From an uncultured Clostridia bacterium (GTDB taxonomy: Bacteria > Bacillota > Clostridia > Oscillospirales > Butyricicoccaceae), in contig CALWAP010000002.1 of the NCBI GenBank assembly GCA_944375715.1, positions 1-64,000 on the forward strand: a DNA stretch of 64,000 nt. Direction: 5' to 3'. The notes beneath the pieces were generated by a model. The model was not told the origin of the DNA. It searched no databases and saw only the letters and a program-made list of their open reading frames with translations. The position numbers and the translations under genes are program-made. Below are positions 51,424 through 60,129 of this stretch, piece by piece; the first letter of the stretch is position 1; every line of letters begins with the position of its first letter.

Positions 51424-53004
51424 CTACTCCGCCGCCCAATAAACATCGGCAAACTGCATATTCCCCGAAGCGCTTACCTTAAAGCCCTGAAGCTCAGAGC
51501 TTGCAGCCCTTACAACTGATGTCTGATAAAGGGAAACAAAGGGAGTCCATTCGTTCAAATACTTTATGACCTTTTCAAATGTGGCCCCTCGCTCATTTAC
51601 GTCTATCTGCGTCTTGCCCAGGTCGATCAGGCTGTCAACATACTCATCGTTTATCCTGGACAGGTTGGCGGCATCAATGGCGCTGGAATGGAACAGTCCG
51701 CACAGATAACGGTACATATTGGAAGAGGTGTAACCGTTGAGGCTCATTTCATAATCCCCCGACATGACAGCCGTCAGCTGGGTGGCGTAGTCCATATTCT
51801 CTATTTCGATACTTACGCCTATCTCCGCAAGGCAGGCCTGAATGACCTCGGCCGCGCGCCTGTCGGTATCGTTGGACACTATGCAGGGGATGACCAGAGA
51901 CTCGGTATCAATGCCGGAGTTTTCCAGATACTCTTTGGCCTTCTCGATGTCATAGCCCTCGGCTCCCGCCTCTGTAGCTCCCTCAAATACCGAAGGCGCC
52001 TGTGATATGGCTGCAACACCTTCGCCGTTGCAGGCCACCGTCACAACGGCATCCCTGTCTATTGCAGCATTTATCGCCTTGCGGAAGTCCTTGTTGTCAA
52101 AGGGAGCCTTTTCGCTGTTCATGGCGATAAAGTTGAGCCTTGTGCCGTCGGCTTTATAAACCGAAATGCCGCTGTTTTCTTCCAGCCTGGCCGTATCGTT
52201 GCTTTCGACCTCTATGATAACGTCGACCTCGCCGGCTTCCAGGGCTATGGTGCGCGAGGAGCCCTCGGGGATTATGCGCCATGTCATATTTGTGATGTGG
52301 GGCATATGCTCCTCGTCAAAATAATCCTCGTTTTTGACGAACACTACCTTTTCACCCAAAGTCTGGGAAACAAACTTGTAAGGACCCGATCCGATGGGGT
52401 CGGTGCCGAAGTCATGCCCGCTTTCGATCAGCGCGGCGGGAACTATCTTGACCGAAGCCAGGTTCTGAAGCGTCAAGGCATAGGGGCCGTCGGTAGTGAT
52501 TTTAACGGTATAATCACCTGTCTTTTCCACCGAAATCCAGAAAGATGTATAATCGGACGTGGTGGCAAAGGTCTTTGCCCACTCCATCGACGCGACGACA
52601 TCGTCTGCCGTCATGTGGCTGCCGTCATGGAAGTAAATATCGTCATATATCGTAAACTCCCAGGTGCTGTCGTCGATCTGAGTATAGGTCTGACACAGGT
52701 CGGGCTCGGGCTCAAGGGTGTCGATATTCAACATGAAAAGGCAGTTGTATGTCAGGCTGTTGAAATATCCTGCCGTCACCGATTTGTGGTCAAAGGGATG
52801 AAGGGTCGGAGCCTCGCTGGCCATGGCGATGACAATATCGTCCCTTACCTCGTTTCCCGTTTCTTCTTCATTTACGCTTTGATTTTTACCGCCCTCATCG
52901 GCATTGGCCGACGAACAGCCGGTGCACAGCACCATAACGGCCATCAAGACTGCGGCAAAACATGCAAAGACCCTGGCAATACTGCCTCTGAACATTTTTT
53001 CCAT
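51424..53004 (-). CDS. Peptide-type ABC transporter solute-binding lipoprotein (family 5), Leu T-box copy
   Basis: The 526-residue lipoprotein (lipobox VLCTGC, about Cys 30) belongs to solute-binding protein family 5, which binds peptides or nickel. Motifs include the early TLHPFDHKSVTAGYFNSLTYN segment (short form TLHPFDHKSVTAG), the WEFTIYDDIYFHDGS lobe and RTIALEAGEVDVI. It is one of three paralogues here (with 53397 and 55301), each alone behind a T-box. No permease or ATPase gene is nearby. GAGGTGAAAAAAG precedes the ATG. Confidence 0.92.
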   Translation of the reverse strand: MEKMFRGSIARVFACFAAVLMAVMVLCTGCSSANADEGGKNQSVNEEETGNEVRDDIVIAMASEAPTLHPFDHKSVTAGYFNSLTYNCLFMLNIDTLEPEPDLCQTYTQIDDSTWEFTIYDDIYFHDGSHMTADDVVASMEWAKTFATTSDYTSFWISVEKTGDYTVKITTDGPYALTLQNLASVKIVPAALIESGHDFGTDPIGSGPYKFVSQTLGEKVVFVKNEDYFDEEHMPHITNMTWRIIPEGSSRTIALEAGEVDVIIEVESNDTARLEENSGISVYKADGTRLNFIAMNSEKAPFDNKDFRKAINAAIDRDAVVTVACNGEGVAAISQAPSVFEGATEAGAEGYDIEKAKEYLENSGIDTESLVIPCIVSNDTDRRAAEVIQACLAEIGVSIEIENMDYATQLTAVMSGDYEMSLNGYTSSNMYRYLCGLFHSSAIDAANLSRINDEYVDSLIDLGKTQIDVNERGATFEKVIKYLNEWTPFVSLYQTSVVRAASSELQGFKVSASGNMQFADVYWAAE

Positions 53005-53082
53005 CTTTTTTCACCTCTGAAAAATATTCCGAAGTCACATGTTTTGCATTTGCGAATGCCAGGAATATACTTTCAAAGGATG

Positions 53083-53325
53083 AAAAAAGCGCTTTCATCC
53101 GTAAAAGGATGAAAGCGCCGAAAGCACATTTCATAACCACCTTTTAACGACATTCCAACAAATGCGTTCCTTTGTAACGGGGGAAAACCGGCGACGCCTA
53201 CTGAGGCAAAATACCCTTTGGGGCCGCAACTCGAGAGTGAGTTTCGGCCTTCCCCTACCGATACCGGGCTTACACCGCCCCCGGCTCGCTGAGATCCTCG
53301 AAAAAGGCTTACTTTCTCTGTCACT
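53083..53325 (-). ncRNA. T-box leader, Leu specifier (CUC)
   Basis: On the minus strand the stem I signatures are GACAGAGAAAGTAAGC, then CAGCGAGCCGGGG and GGTGTAAGCCCGG. The specifier arm has CCGAA-A-CTC-A followed by GAGTTGCGG; CTC lies at 53239-53241. The T-box bulge AGGTGGTT (53135-53142) pairs with an A-discriminator tRNA end. The terminator is the GCGCTTTCATCC/GGATGAAAGCGC stem at 53089-53118 followed by six T. Uncharged tRNA-Leu would favour antitermination. Confidence 0.92.
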
Positions 53326-53349
53326 GTTGTTAGTATTAACTTCGAAGTT

Positions 53350-53378
53350 ATTAAACCACAAATATTATTTCATGTCAA
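53350..53378 (-). promoter_or_regulatory. Promoter of Leu T-box gene
   Basis: TTGACA (53373-53378) and TTTAAT (53350-53355) are 17 bases apart. The same two hexamers with the same spacing head all three T-box genes. Confidence 0.85.
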
Positions 53379-53396
53379 GAACTTTTTTCAAAAAAT

Positions 53397-54946
53397 TTAT
53401 TCTTTAAAATAAACCTGTTCAAATCTGACAGTTCCTGCGGGGCTTACATCAAACCCCCAAGCCTTTCGGAACAAGCCCTGATGACAGTGCTTTGATAAAG
53501 GGGGATATATACCATGCATTCGTTCAAATACCTGCAAAGCTCGTTATATATGGCAGCTCTTTCCTCCTGCCCGGGCTCCTCCTTTGCTCTTTCCAGCATA
53601 TCGTCGACATAATCGTCTTTAATCCTTGCCATATTGGCGGCGTTTACCGAATCGGAATGGTAAATGCCGTAAAAATACCTGTAAGCGCTTGAAGACGTAT
53701 AGCCTGAAACGGCGGCCTCATAATTTCCCGCAAAACCTCGCTTAAATATGCGGTGTAATCCAACTGCTCTATCATCATTTCTACCCCTATCTCATAAAGG
53801 CATGCCTGTATAACCTCGGCGGTGCGACGTGCGGTATCGTTATAAACATAACAGGAAAAGATTACCGTCTTTCCCGCGTATCCCGACATTTGAAGATATT
53901 CTCTTGCGGCTTCAACATCATATTCCCCGCAGCCTTTTTCGCTGCATCCCTCAAAAACCGAGGGCAGCTGTGAAACCGATGCGCTCCCCCTGCCGTTCAA
54001 AGCCACCTCCAAAACGGCCCGCTTATCTATGGCCGCATTCAAAGCCTTGCGAAAATAAAGGTTATCAAAAGGCTTCTTTTCGGTATTGACCGTGAGAAAA
54101 TTAAGGCGTGTGCCCTCCTTTTCCAAAACGGTTATGGAGGGGTTCTGCTCCATCCGCGTTATATCGTTGGCATCCGGCTCGATTATAACGTCTATTTCCC
54201 CCGTTTCCAAAGCTATCGTACGGGAAAACCCTTCCGGAATGATGCGCCAGACAAGTTTTTTTATCGAAGGCATGTGTTCGCTGTCAAAATAATCTTCAAA
54301 TGCCGTAAAAGCAAGCCTGTCTCCCAGCACATATTCCTCAAAAACATAAGGGCCCGTGCCTATGGGATTCAAATTAAAATCATTTCCCGAGTCAATCAGC
54401 GCCTTGGGGATGATCTTTATTGATGCCAAATCGTTTAATATCATGGCATAGGGCTTTTCGGGAGTTATTATTACCGCGCCTTCGCCGTCGGTTTCCATCC
54501 TGTTCCAAAAAGAAGCATAATCCGATGCCTGGGCAAAAGACGCGGCATACTCCATCGAAGCAACGACGTCCTCCGACGTCACAAGGCTGCCATCATGAAA
54601 GCGCACCCCTTCTTCAAGCTCAAAACGCCAGCAGGTGTCGCTCAAAGCCTCATAGCCTGAACAAAGGTCGGGCTCAGGATCTAAAGTATCGGTGTTCAGC
54701 CTGAAAAGGCAGTTATAGGTCAGGGCATTCATGTATCCCGCCGTCACCGATTTGTGGTCAAAGGGATGCAGGGTGGGCACATCGCTTTCAATGGCTATTG
54801 TTATACTTTGAGGCGTTCCCTGATCTTTTTGCTTTTTGTCTTGCGCACCATTCTCTTCCCGAGCCGAAACCGAGCAGCCCTGAAGAACGGAAAGCATTAA
54901 GACAGCCGTCATAAAAACGGCGCCGATGCTTTTTTCTTTTTTTCAT
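53397..54946 (-). pseudogene. Disrupted solute-binding lipoprotein (family 5), Val T-box copy
   Basis: This is the middle paralogue, recognisable along its whole length but broken by three single-base changes. A poly-A tract near 54930-54943 puts the normal ATG (54946, behind GAGAGGTGAG) out of frame with the signal peptide (lipobox VLQGC). A base is missing near 53727-53736, where GTTTTGCGGG lacks one base before GGAAATTATGAGG. A G-run at 53454-53458 is one short, so the conserved end GFDVSPAGTVRFEQVYFKE is reached only after correction. All three lie in or near base runs, so this may be decay or sequencing error. Confidence 0.8.
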
Positions 54947-55012
54947 TTTTCTCACCTCTCACAGTTTTCGGATCAAACAGCCTATTTGCCCGAGTGCCGG
55001 GAGGCAAAAAAC

Positions 55013-55240
55013 AAAAATGGCCTTCATCCTTTTACGGATGAAGGCCAAATAAGCTTTCACAACCACCTGTTACGACATTCCAACAAATGCGTCCCGTATA
55101 ACGGTGGGAAACCGTCGGTACCTAAAGGCATAAAGCTTTCAGTCCGCGACTCGGAAGGGACATTCGGCATTTCTACTTATACCGGTTTTCACCATACACC
55201 GGCTCTCTGTGATGTTCGGTTCAGCCTACTAATCTTCGTC
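55013..55240 (-). ncRNA. T-box leader, probable Val specifier (GUC)
   Basis: Signatures are GAAGATTAGTAGGC, CACAGAGAGCCGG, GGTGAAAACCGG and the bulge AGGTGGTT (55061-55068). The specifier arm aligns exactly with those of the other two leaders: CCGAA-T-GTC-C-CTTCC-GAGTCGCGG, which puts GTC (Val) at 55159-55161. The base after it is C instead of the usual A. The terminator is GGCCTTCATCC/GGATGAAGGCC (55019-55046) followed by T5. It precedes the broken paralogue. Confidence 0.88.
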
Positions 55241-55268
55241 AATGTCCTTGCTGTTTAATTTGTTTTAT

Positions 55269-55297
55269 ATTAAATGACTGCTTCAGTGCTTTGTCAA
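55269..55297 (-). promoter_or_regulatory. Promoter of Val T-box gene
   Basis: TTGACA (55292-55297) and TTTAAT (55269-55274) are 17 bases apart. The -35 lies four bases past the stop codon of the upstream paralogue. Confidence 0.85.
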
Positions 55298-55300
55298 GCA

Positions 55301-56851
55301 CTAATTTTGATCGCCCCAGCTTATATCCTCAAACCTGACATTGCCGGAAGATCCGACCTTTACGCCTTCAAGCTCGGAGTTATAAGCCCTGGTGACTATC
55401 GACTCATAGAGAGGGACATAGGGCGTAAGGCCGTTAAGATAGGCAGTCACTTCTCTGTAAAGAGCATCCGATGCCTCGCTGTCGGTCAGTTTCAAAGCCG
55501 CGTCTATGATTCCGTCCACATAGCTGTCGCTGACCCTGGCCTGATTGGCGGCGTTCAAAGCCGAGGTATGGAAAGTACCGCTCAAGTATCTTGCAAGGCT
55601 TGTAGAGGTGTATCCCGTTATGGCTGTTTCATAAGTACCGCCCATGACATCTGAAAGCCATGCCGCGTAATCAAGGCTTTCTATCGTCATGTTAAGCCCT
55701 ATTTCCGCAAGATTGGCCTGTATGACCTCGGCCGCGCGGCGGGTGGTATCATTGGACACTATGCAGGCAAAGCTGACAGTCTCGGGATCGACGCCCGAGC
55801 TTTCAAGGTAGGCTTCGGCCTTTTGAAGGTCATACCCTTCCGAATTGTCGGCCGAGGTGCCGCTGAATATCGAGGGGCACACACCTTTGGCCGGCATTCC
55901 TTCGCCGTTCAACGCCACGGTCAGCACAGCCTCGCGGTCTATGGCGGCGTTTACAGCCTTGCGGAAGTCCTCATTGTCAAATGGGCTGACCTCATTGTTC
56001 ATCGAGAAGTAATTCATTCGAGTGCCCGACACCGTCTGCACTTCTATATTTTCCGAATCCCTAAGCCTTTGAAGGTCATTGCTGTCGACCTCGACGATGA
56101 AATCGACCTCACCCGTCTCCAGAGCTATCGTGCGGGAAGACCCCTCGGGGATTATGCGCCATGTTAGGCGGCCTATGGAAGGGGCGTGCTCTGTGTCAAA
56201 ATAATCTTCAAAAGCCTCAAATTCAAGTCTGTCGCCCAGAACCTGGGACACAAACCTGTAGGGACCTGTTCCTATTGGGTTCAGGTTAAAATCATTGCCC
56301 GAATCAATAAGGGCCTTGGGCACAACCTTAAGGCTTGCCATATCAGTTAGGGTCAGGGCGTAGGGACCGTCTGTTACGACCTTGACGGTCAGTTCGTCCA
56401 GCGCCTCGGCCGAAACCCAGAAAGAAGAATACTGCTTTGTGGTGGGATATTCCCTGGCATATTCCATCGAAGCGACAACATCCTGGGCCGTCATAAGGCT
56501 GCCGTCATGGAACTTTACGCCGTCATGTATCGTGAAAAGCCATGTACTTTCGTCCTGCTGGCTCCACTCGGTGCATAGGTCGGGTACAGGCTCCAAAGTA
56601 TCGGGATCGGTCCTGAAAAGTGCGTTATATGTAAGGGCGTTCATGTAGCCCGCCGTGACCGATGTGTGGTCAAAGGGATGAAGGGTCGGCACATCGCTTT
56701 CCATGGCTATCACAAGGTCATCGCGTACGGTCGACTCGACCTGGGGGCTGCTTTCGCTTTTCTCACCGCCGCCGCAGCCGGCAAAGGCGGCCAGGAGGAA
56801 GGCCAGGGCCAAAACAAATCCCGCGAGTTTTTTTGCTTTTCCGTTTCTCAT
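55301..56851 (-). CDS. Peptide-type ABC transporter solute-binding lipoprotein (family 5), Ile T-box copy
   Basis: The 516-residue lipoprotein (lipobox AAFAGC) has the same order of motifs as its paralogues: DVPTLHPFDHTSVTAGYMNAL (short form TLHPFDHTSVTAG), DGVKFHDGS, RIIPEGSSRTIALETGEVD, NDTTRRAAEVIQANL and YTSTSLARYLSG. I place the start at 56851 rather than a GTG at 56860 because all three copies have GAGGTGAGAAA just before this ATG. It is intact and alone between its T-box and the next promoter. Confidence 0.92.
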   Translation of the reverse strand: MRNGKAKKLAGFVLALAFLLAAFAGCGGGEKSESSPQVESTVRDDLVIAMESDVPTLHPFDHTSVTAGYMNALTYNALFRTDPDTLEPVPDLCTEWSQQDESTWLFTIHDGVKFHDGSLMTAQDVVASMEYAREYPTTKQYSSFWVSAEALDELTVKVVTDGPYALTLTDMASLKVVPKALIDSGNDFNLNPIGTGPYRFVSQVLGDRLEFEAFEDYFDTEHAPSIGRLTWRIIPEGSSRTIALETGEVDFIVEVDSNDLQRLRDSENIEVQTVSGTRMNYFSMNNEVSPFDNEDFRKAVNAAIDREAVLTVALNGEGMPAKGVCPSIFSGTSADNSEGYDLQKAEAYLESSGVDPETVSFACIVSNDTTRRAAEVIQANLAEIGLNMTIESLDYAAWLSDVMGGTYETAITGYTSTSLARYLSGTFHTSALNAANQARVSDSYVDGIIDAALKLTDSEASDALYREVTAYLNGLTPYVPLYESIVTRAYNSELEGVKVGSSGNVRFEDISWGDQN

Positions 56852-56908
56852 TTTTCTCACCTCAAAAAAGATTACATTCCGGGAATGTCCCTTTGGGGCG
56901 GGAAAAAC

Positions 56909-57140
56909 AAAAAGGCCTTCATCCGTAAAAGGATGAAGGCCAAAAAAGCTTTCACAACCACCTGTTACGACATTCCAACAAATGCGTCCCCGGTAACGGT
57001 GGGAGACCGTCGGCGCCTACTTTTGGTTTCGGGCCGCGACTCAGGAGTGATCTTCGGTCAGCTTCCTACCGGCGCCGGGCTTCCACCTTCCCCGACTCGC
57101 TGTGGCTTTCAAAAGCGCTTACTTTCTCCATCGAAGTCTT
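56909..57140 (-). ncRNA. T-box leader, Ile specifier (AUC)
   Basis: On the minus strand: GGAGAAAGTAAGCGC, CACAGCGAGTCGGGG, GGTGGAAGCCCGG, specifier arm CCGAA-G-ATC-A-CTCCT-GAGTCGCGG with ATC at 57049-57051, bulge AGGTGGTT (56956-56963) and terminator GGCCTTCATCC/GGATGAAGGCC (56914-56941) followed by five T. This is the most canonical of the three leaders. Confidence 0.93.
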
Positions 57141-57158
57141 TAGCTTTGTGTTGAGTCA

Positions 57159-57187
57159 ATTAAAGCACAACCTTCGGCTTCTGTCAA
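57159..57187 (-). promoter_or_regulatory. Promoter of Ile T-box gene
   Basis: TTGACA (57182-57187) and TTTAAT (57159-57164) are 17 bases apart. Confidence 0.85.
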
Positions 57188-57261
57188 CACTTTTTTATTT
57201 TATTTTTTGTGGTAAAATATATACATCTATTTTTAAATATTTATTCATTCGGAGGACACCT

Positions 57262-57711
57262 ATGAGATGGCACATAAAACACTTTGAAAACCTAAGTTCA
57301 AGGGAGCTTTACGGCCTTTTATCCCTGCGGTGCGAGGTCTTTATCGTCGAGCAGGTGGCATACCAGGACCCTGACGGCCTTGATCCCGGCTGTTTTCACA
57401 TATTTGCCGAGGACAACGGGAAAATAGCCGCCTGCCTCAGGATAATCCCTCCCGGGCTTATCTATCCCCAGGCCGGCATAGGCCGCCTGTGCGTCAAAAA
57501 AGAATTCAGGAAAAGGGGCCTTGCCCACAGGATGCTGGACATGGCGTGCGCCTTCTGCCGGGAAACCTTCGGGGATTTGCCGATTCGCCTCGACGCCCAA
57601 AGCTACCTGCTTTCATTTTACAAAAGCCATGGCTTTTCCCCCTGCGGCCCCGGTTTTCTGGAGGACGGCATACCCCATACGCCGATGCTCAAAGAGCCAG
57701 CCAAATCTTGA
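57262..57711 (+). CDS. GNAT family acetyltransferase (ElaA-like)
   Basis: The 149-residue protein has the GNAT acetyl-CoA fold: LRCEVFIVEQ near residue 21, then the CoA-binding GRLCVKKEFRKRGLAHRML and the late FYKSHGF. The order and length match ElaA. GGAGGACACC stands before the ATG. It is divergent from the Ile T-box gene. The acceptor is unknown. Confidence 0.88.
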   Translation: MRWHIKHFENLSSRELYGLLSLRCEVFIVEQVAYQDPDGLDPGCFHIFAEDNGKIAACLRIIPPGLIYPQAGIGRLCVKKEFRKRGLAHRMLDMACAFCRETFGDLPIRLDAQSYLLSFYKSHGFSPCGPGFLEDGIPHTPMLKEPAKS

Positions 57712-57771
57712 TAAGCCGTTTTCCTGCGGCAGAGACTTTTTAATGGCGCAACGGCTTTTTTATTTAACGGC

Positions 57772-57801
57772 AAAAATCCCTGCCTTACAGCAGGGATTTT
57801 T
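57772..57801. terminator. Bidirectional terminator
   Basis: AAAAATCCCTGC pairs with GCAGGGATTTTT around a 6-base loop, between the convergent acetyltransferase and dapH genes. Confidence 0.9.
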
Positions 57802-57816
57802 GCATATTTATTCGTA

Positions 57817-58509
57817 TTACAGGGTTCTCAGGGCGTCAACCAGCTCAGTCTTGCTGACCGTTTTCTCATCCTTCTGCTTAATAACGCGGGCAGGCACGCC
57901 GGCCACGACGACATTTTCGGGCACATCATTTATAACTATAGAGCCCGCGGCGACGACCGAGTTTTTGCCTATCCGGCAGCCCTCTATAACGACGGCGTTG
58001 GCGCCGACCATGACATTGTCCTCAACTACGACAGGGGTGGCCGAGGCAGGCTCGATGACGCCGGCCAGAACGGCCCCCGCGCCGATATGGCAGTGGGCCC
58101 CAACCGTGGCCCTGCCGCCCAGGATGGCCCCCATGTCTATCATGGTGCCCTCGCCTATGACGGCGCCGATATTGATGACGGCACCCATCATGATAACGGC
58201 GTTATTGCCTATTTCCACCTGCTCGCGGATAATTGCGCCCGGCTCTATCCTGGCATTTATGTCCTTCATGTCCAGCATGGGTATGGCCGAATTGCGGCGG
58301 TCGTTTTCGATGACTATGTCCTCTATCTTGTCGCCGTTTGCCTCCAAAATAGGCTTAAGGCTGTTCCAATCGCCGAAAACTATCTTGTCGCCCGCGCCGA
58401 AAACCTTGGCCGAACCAAAATCGATGGGTTCCTTCTCCTTGACATAAAGGGTAACGGGGGTCTTTTTCTCCGAAGTGGCGATATAATTTATAATTTCCTG
58501 TGCGTTCAT
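57817..58509 (-). CDS. dapH: Tetrahydrodipicolinate N-acetyltransferase
   Basis: The 230-residue left-handed beta-helix enzyme adds acetyl to tetrahydrodipicolinate in lysine/diaminopimelate synthesis. Hexapeptide repeats run from about 85 ([21 protein letters not shown]) to [13 protein letters not shown]. It uses acetyl-CoA, unlike succinylase DapD, which sets the pathway type of this organism. It is last in lysC-dapA-dapB-dapH. Confidence 0.95.
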   Translation of the reverse strand: MNAQEIINYIATSEKKTPVTLYVKEKEPIDFGSAKVFGAGDKIVFGDWNSLKPILEANGDKIEDIVIENDRRNSAIPMLDMKDINARIEPGAIIREQVEIGNNAVIMMGAVINIGAVIGEGTMIDMGAILGGRATVGAHCHIGAGAVLAGVIEPASATPVVVEDNVMVGANAVVIEGCRIGKNSVVAAGSIVINDVPENVVVAGVPARVIKQKDEKTVSKTELVDALRTL

Positions 58510-58522
58510 TTTTTCTCCTTTC

Positions 58523-59233
58523 TCAAAACAGAAGGTCGTCTATTGTATATACTCCGTTTTCCTTTGCGGCAAGCCTGGGCGCCACCTTTATTGCGCCGAC
58601 GGCAAATATCCTGCGGCTTACGGCCCTATGGGTGACCTCTATGACCTCGTCCTCTCCGAAAAAGGAAACCTGATGTTCACCGGCCATATTGCCCCCCCTG
58701 CGGGAAACAAGCCCTATCTGGTTTCTGCTTCGGGGAGTGCGGATATCGTGACGGTCATATACCCTTTCATATTCACCCTTGGGATCGACGGCATCCAAAA
58801 GCAGGTAGGCCGTGCCCGAGGGGGCGTCGACCTTCTGGTTGTGATGGGTCTCCAATATCTCGATATCAAAGGAATCCTTAAGCACGGGGGCCATCATCTC
58901 CAGCGCTTTTCTTACAACAGCGACGCCCAGGGAATAGTTGGCCGCCATGATAACGGGGGCATACTTCCCCAGGGCCAAAACCCTTTCCTTCTGCTCGGGC
59001 GTATGGCCCGTGCAGCCGCAGAGATATGGGGTGCCCGTCCTTTTGATATAGCTTTCGACATGATCAAGGGCATTGGGGGATGAAAAATCCAAAGCGGCGT
59101 CAAACCTGCCCAGGGTTTCAAGATCGGATATGTTGTCTATATCGACCGCGGCCCCGATCTCCATGCCGCTTTGCAGGGCGCACTGTTCTATCATATGGCC
59201 CATTTTGCCATAACCGATTATCAATATTTTCAT
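58523..59233 (-). CDS. dapB: 4-hydroxy-tetrahydrodipicolinate reductase
   Basis: The 236-residue NAD(P)H-dependent enzyme has IGYGKMG at the N-terminus, a DFSSPNAL segment, [12 protein letters not shown] and the substrate loop [15 protein letters not shown]. The ATG at 59233 overlaps the dapA stop codon (ATGA) and follows GGAGTG, so a GTG start at 59245 is less likely. Confidence 0.96.
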   Translation of the reverse strand: MKILIIGYGKMGHMIEQCALQSGMEIGAAVDIDNISDLETLGRFDAALDFSSPNALDHVESYIKRTGTPYLCGCTGHTPEQKERVLALGKYAPVIMAANYSLGVAVVRKALEMMAPVLKDSFDIEILETHHNQKVDAPSGTAYLLLDAVDPKGEYERVYDRHDIRTPRSRNQIGLVSRRGGNMAGEHQVSFFGEDEVIEVTHRAVSRRIFAVGAIKVAPRLAAKENGVYTIDDLLF

Positions 59234-60111
59234 ATCAGGCCGCACTCCTTCATAACGGAGGCCAGCTTGCGGCAGTTATCCTCGCTCATGGGATAAAGGG
59301 GCAGGCGGTAACCGCCGACATTCATGCCCATAAGGTTCATGGCGGCCTTGACGGGTATGGGGTTTACCTCCATGAAAAGGGCGTTTACAAGGCTTAAGTA
59401 ATTAAGCTGAAGCTTCCTTGCATATTCGTGATTTCCCTCAAGATAAGCCTTGACCATCTCGTGGACCTCGGCGGGCATTATGTTGGCCCAGACCGAAATA
59501 ACGCCCGTACCTCCCAGGGACAGGATGGGCAACACCTGGTCGTCATTGCCGCTGAACATGGCAAAATCGTCGTTTACATATCTCGCTATTTTGGCGGCAT
59601 AGGCTATATCGCCCGAAGCCTCCTTTATGCCGGCAATATTGGGGTGCTCGCTTAAGCGCGCGACCACCTGCTCGGGAATGGAACAGCCCGTCCTGCCGGG
59701 TACATTATACATGATGCAGGGTATATTTACAGCATCGGCCACCGTTTTAAAATGCCGGTACATACCCTCTGCATTTGCCTTGTTGTAATAAGGAGAGATG
59801 AGCAGAAGCCCGTCGGCCCCCAGCTGCTGGTACTCAAGGCTTTTTTCCAGCATGGCCGAAGTGTTGTTGGAACCGCTGCCGGCAATTACCGGCACCCTGC
59901 CCGCCACCTTTTCGACGGTGAATTTACACACGGCGGCATTTTCATCATGACTCATGGTAGCCGCCTCTCCCGTAGTGCCCAGAACAACTATGCCGTCGGT
60001 GCCCTTTTCGATATGCCACTCGATAAGTTCTTCCATTTTTTGAAAGTTGACCTTTCCGCTTTCGTCAAACGGCGTTATTATGGCAACCATCGAGCCTTTG
60101 AACTTCTTCAT
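59230..60111 (-). CDS. dapA: 4-hydroxy-tetrahydrodipicolinate synthase
   Basis: The 293-residue aldolase condenses pyruvate with aspartate semialdehyde. It has GTTGEAATMS, YNVPGRTGCSI with the catalytic Tyr, and the Schiff-base Lys in IAGIKEASGD. GGAGGAG precedes the ATG, 18 bases after lysC. Confidence 0.97.
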   Translation of the reverse strand: MKKFKGSMVAIITPFDESGKVNFQKMEELIEWHIEKGTDGIVVLGTTGEAATMSHDENAAVCKFTVEKVAGRVPVIAGSGSNNTSAMLEKSLEYQQLGADGLLLISPYYNKANAEGMYRHFKTVADAVNIPCIMYNVPGRTGCSIPEQVVARLSEHPNIAGIKEASGDIAYAAKIARYVNDDFAMFSGNDDQVLPILSLGGTGVISVWANIMPAEVHEMVKAYLEGNHEYARKLQLNYLSLVNALFMEVNPIPVKAAMNLMGMNVGGYRLPLYPMSEDNCRKLASVMKECGLI

Positions 60112-60129
60112 GCGCTTTCTCCTCCTTTT

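Noticed and set aside
51138..51482. A 114-codon plus-strand frame after the Na/Pi cotransporter
   Set aside because: It runs through a terminator hairpin, has no ribosome site and ends in the convergent gene.
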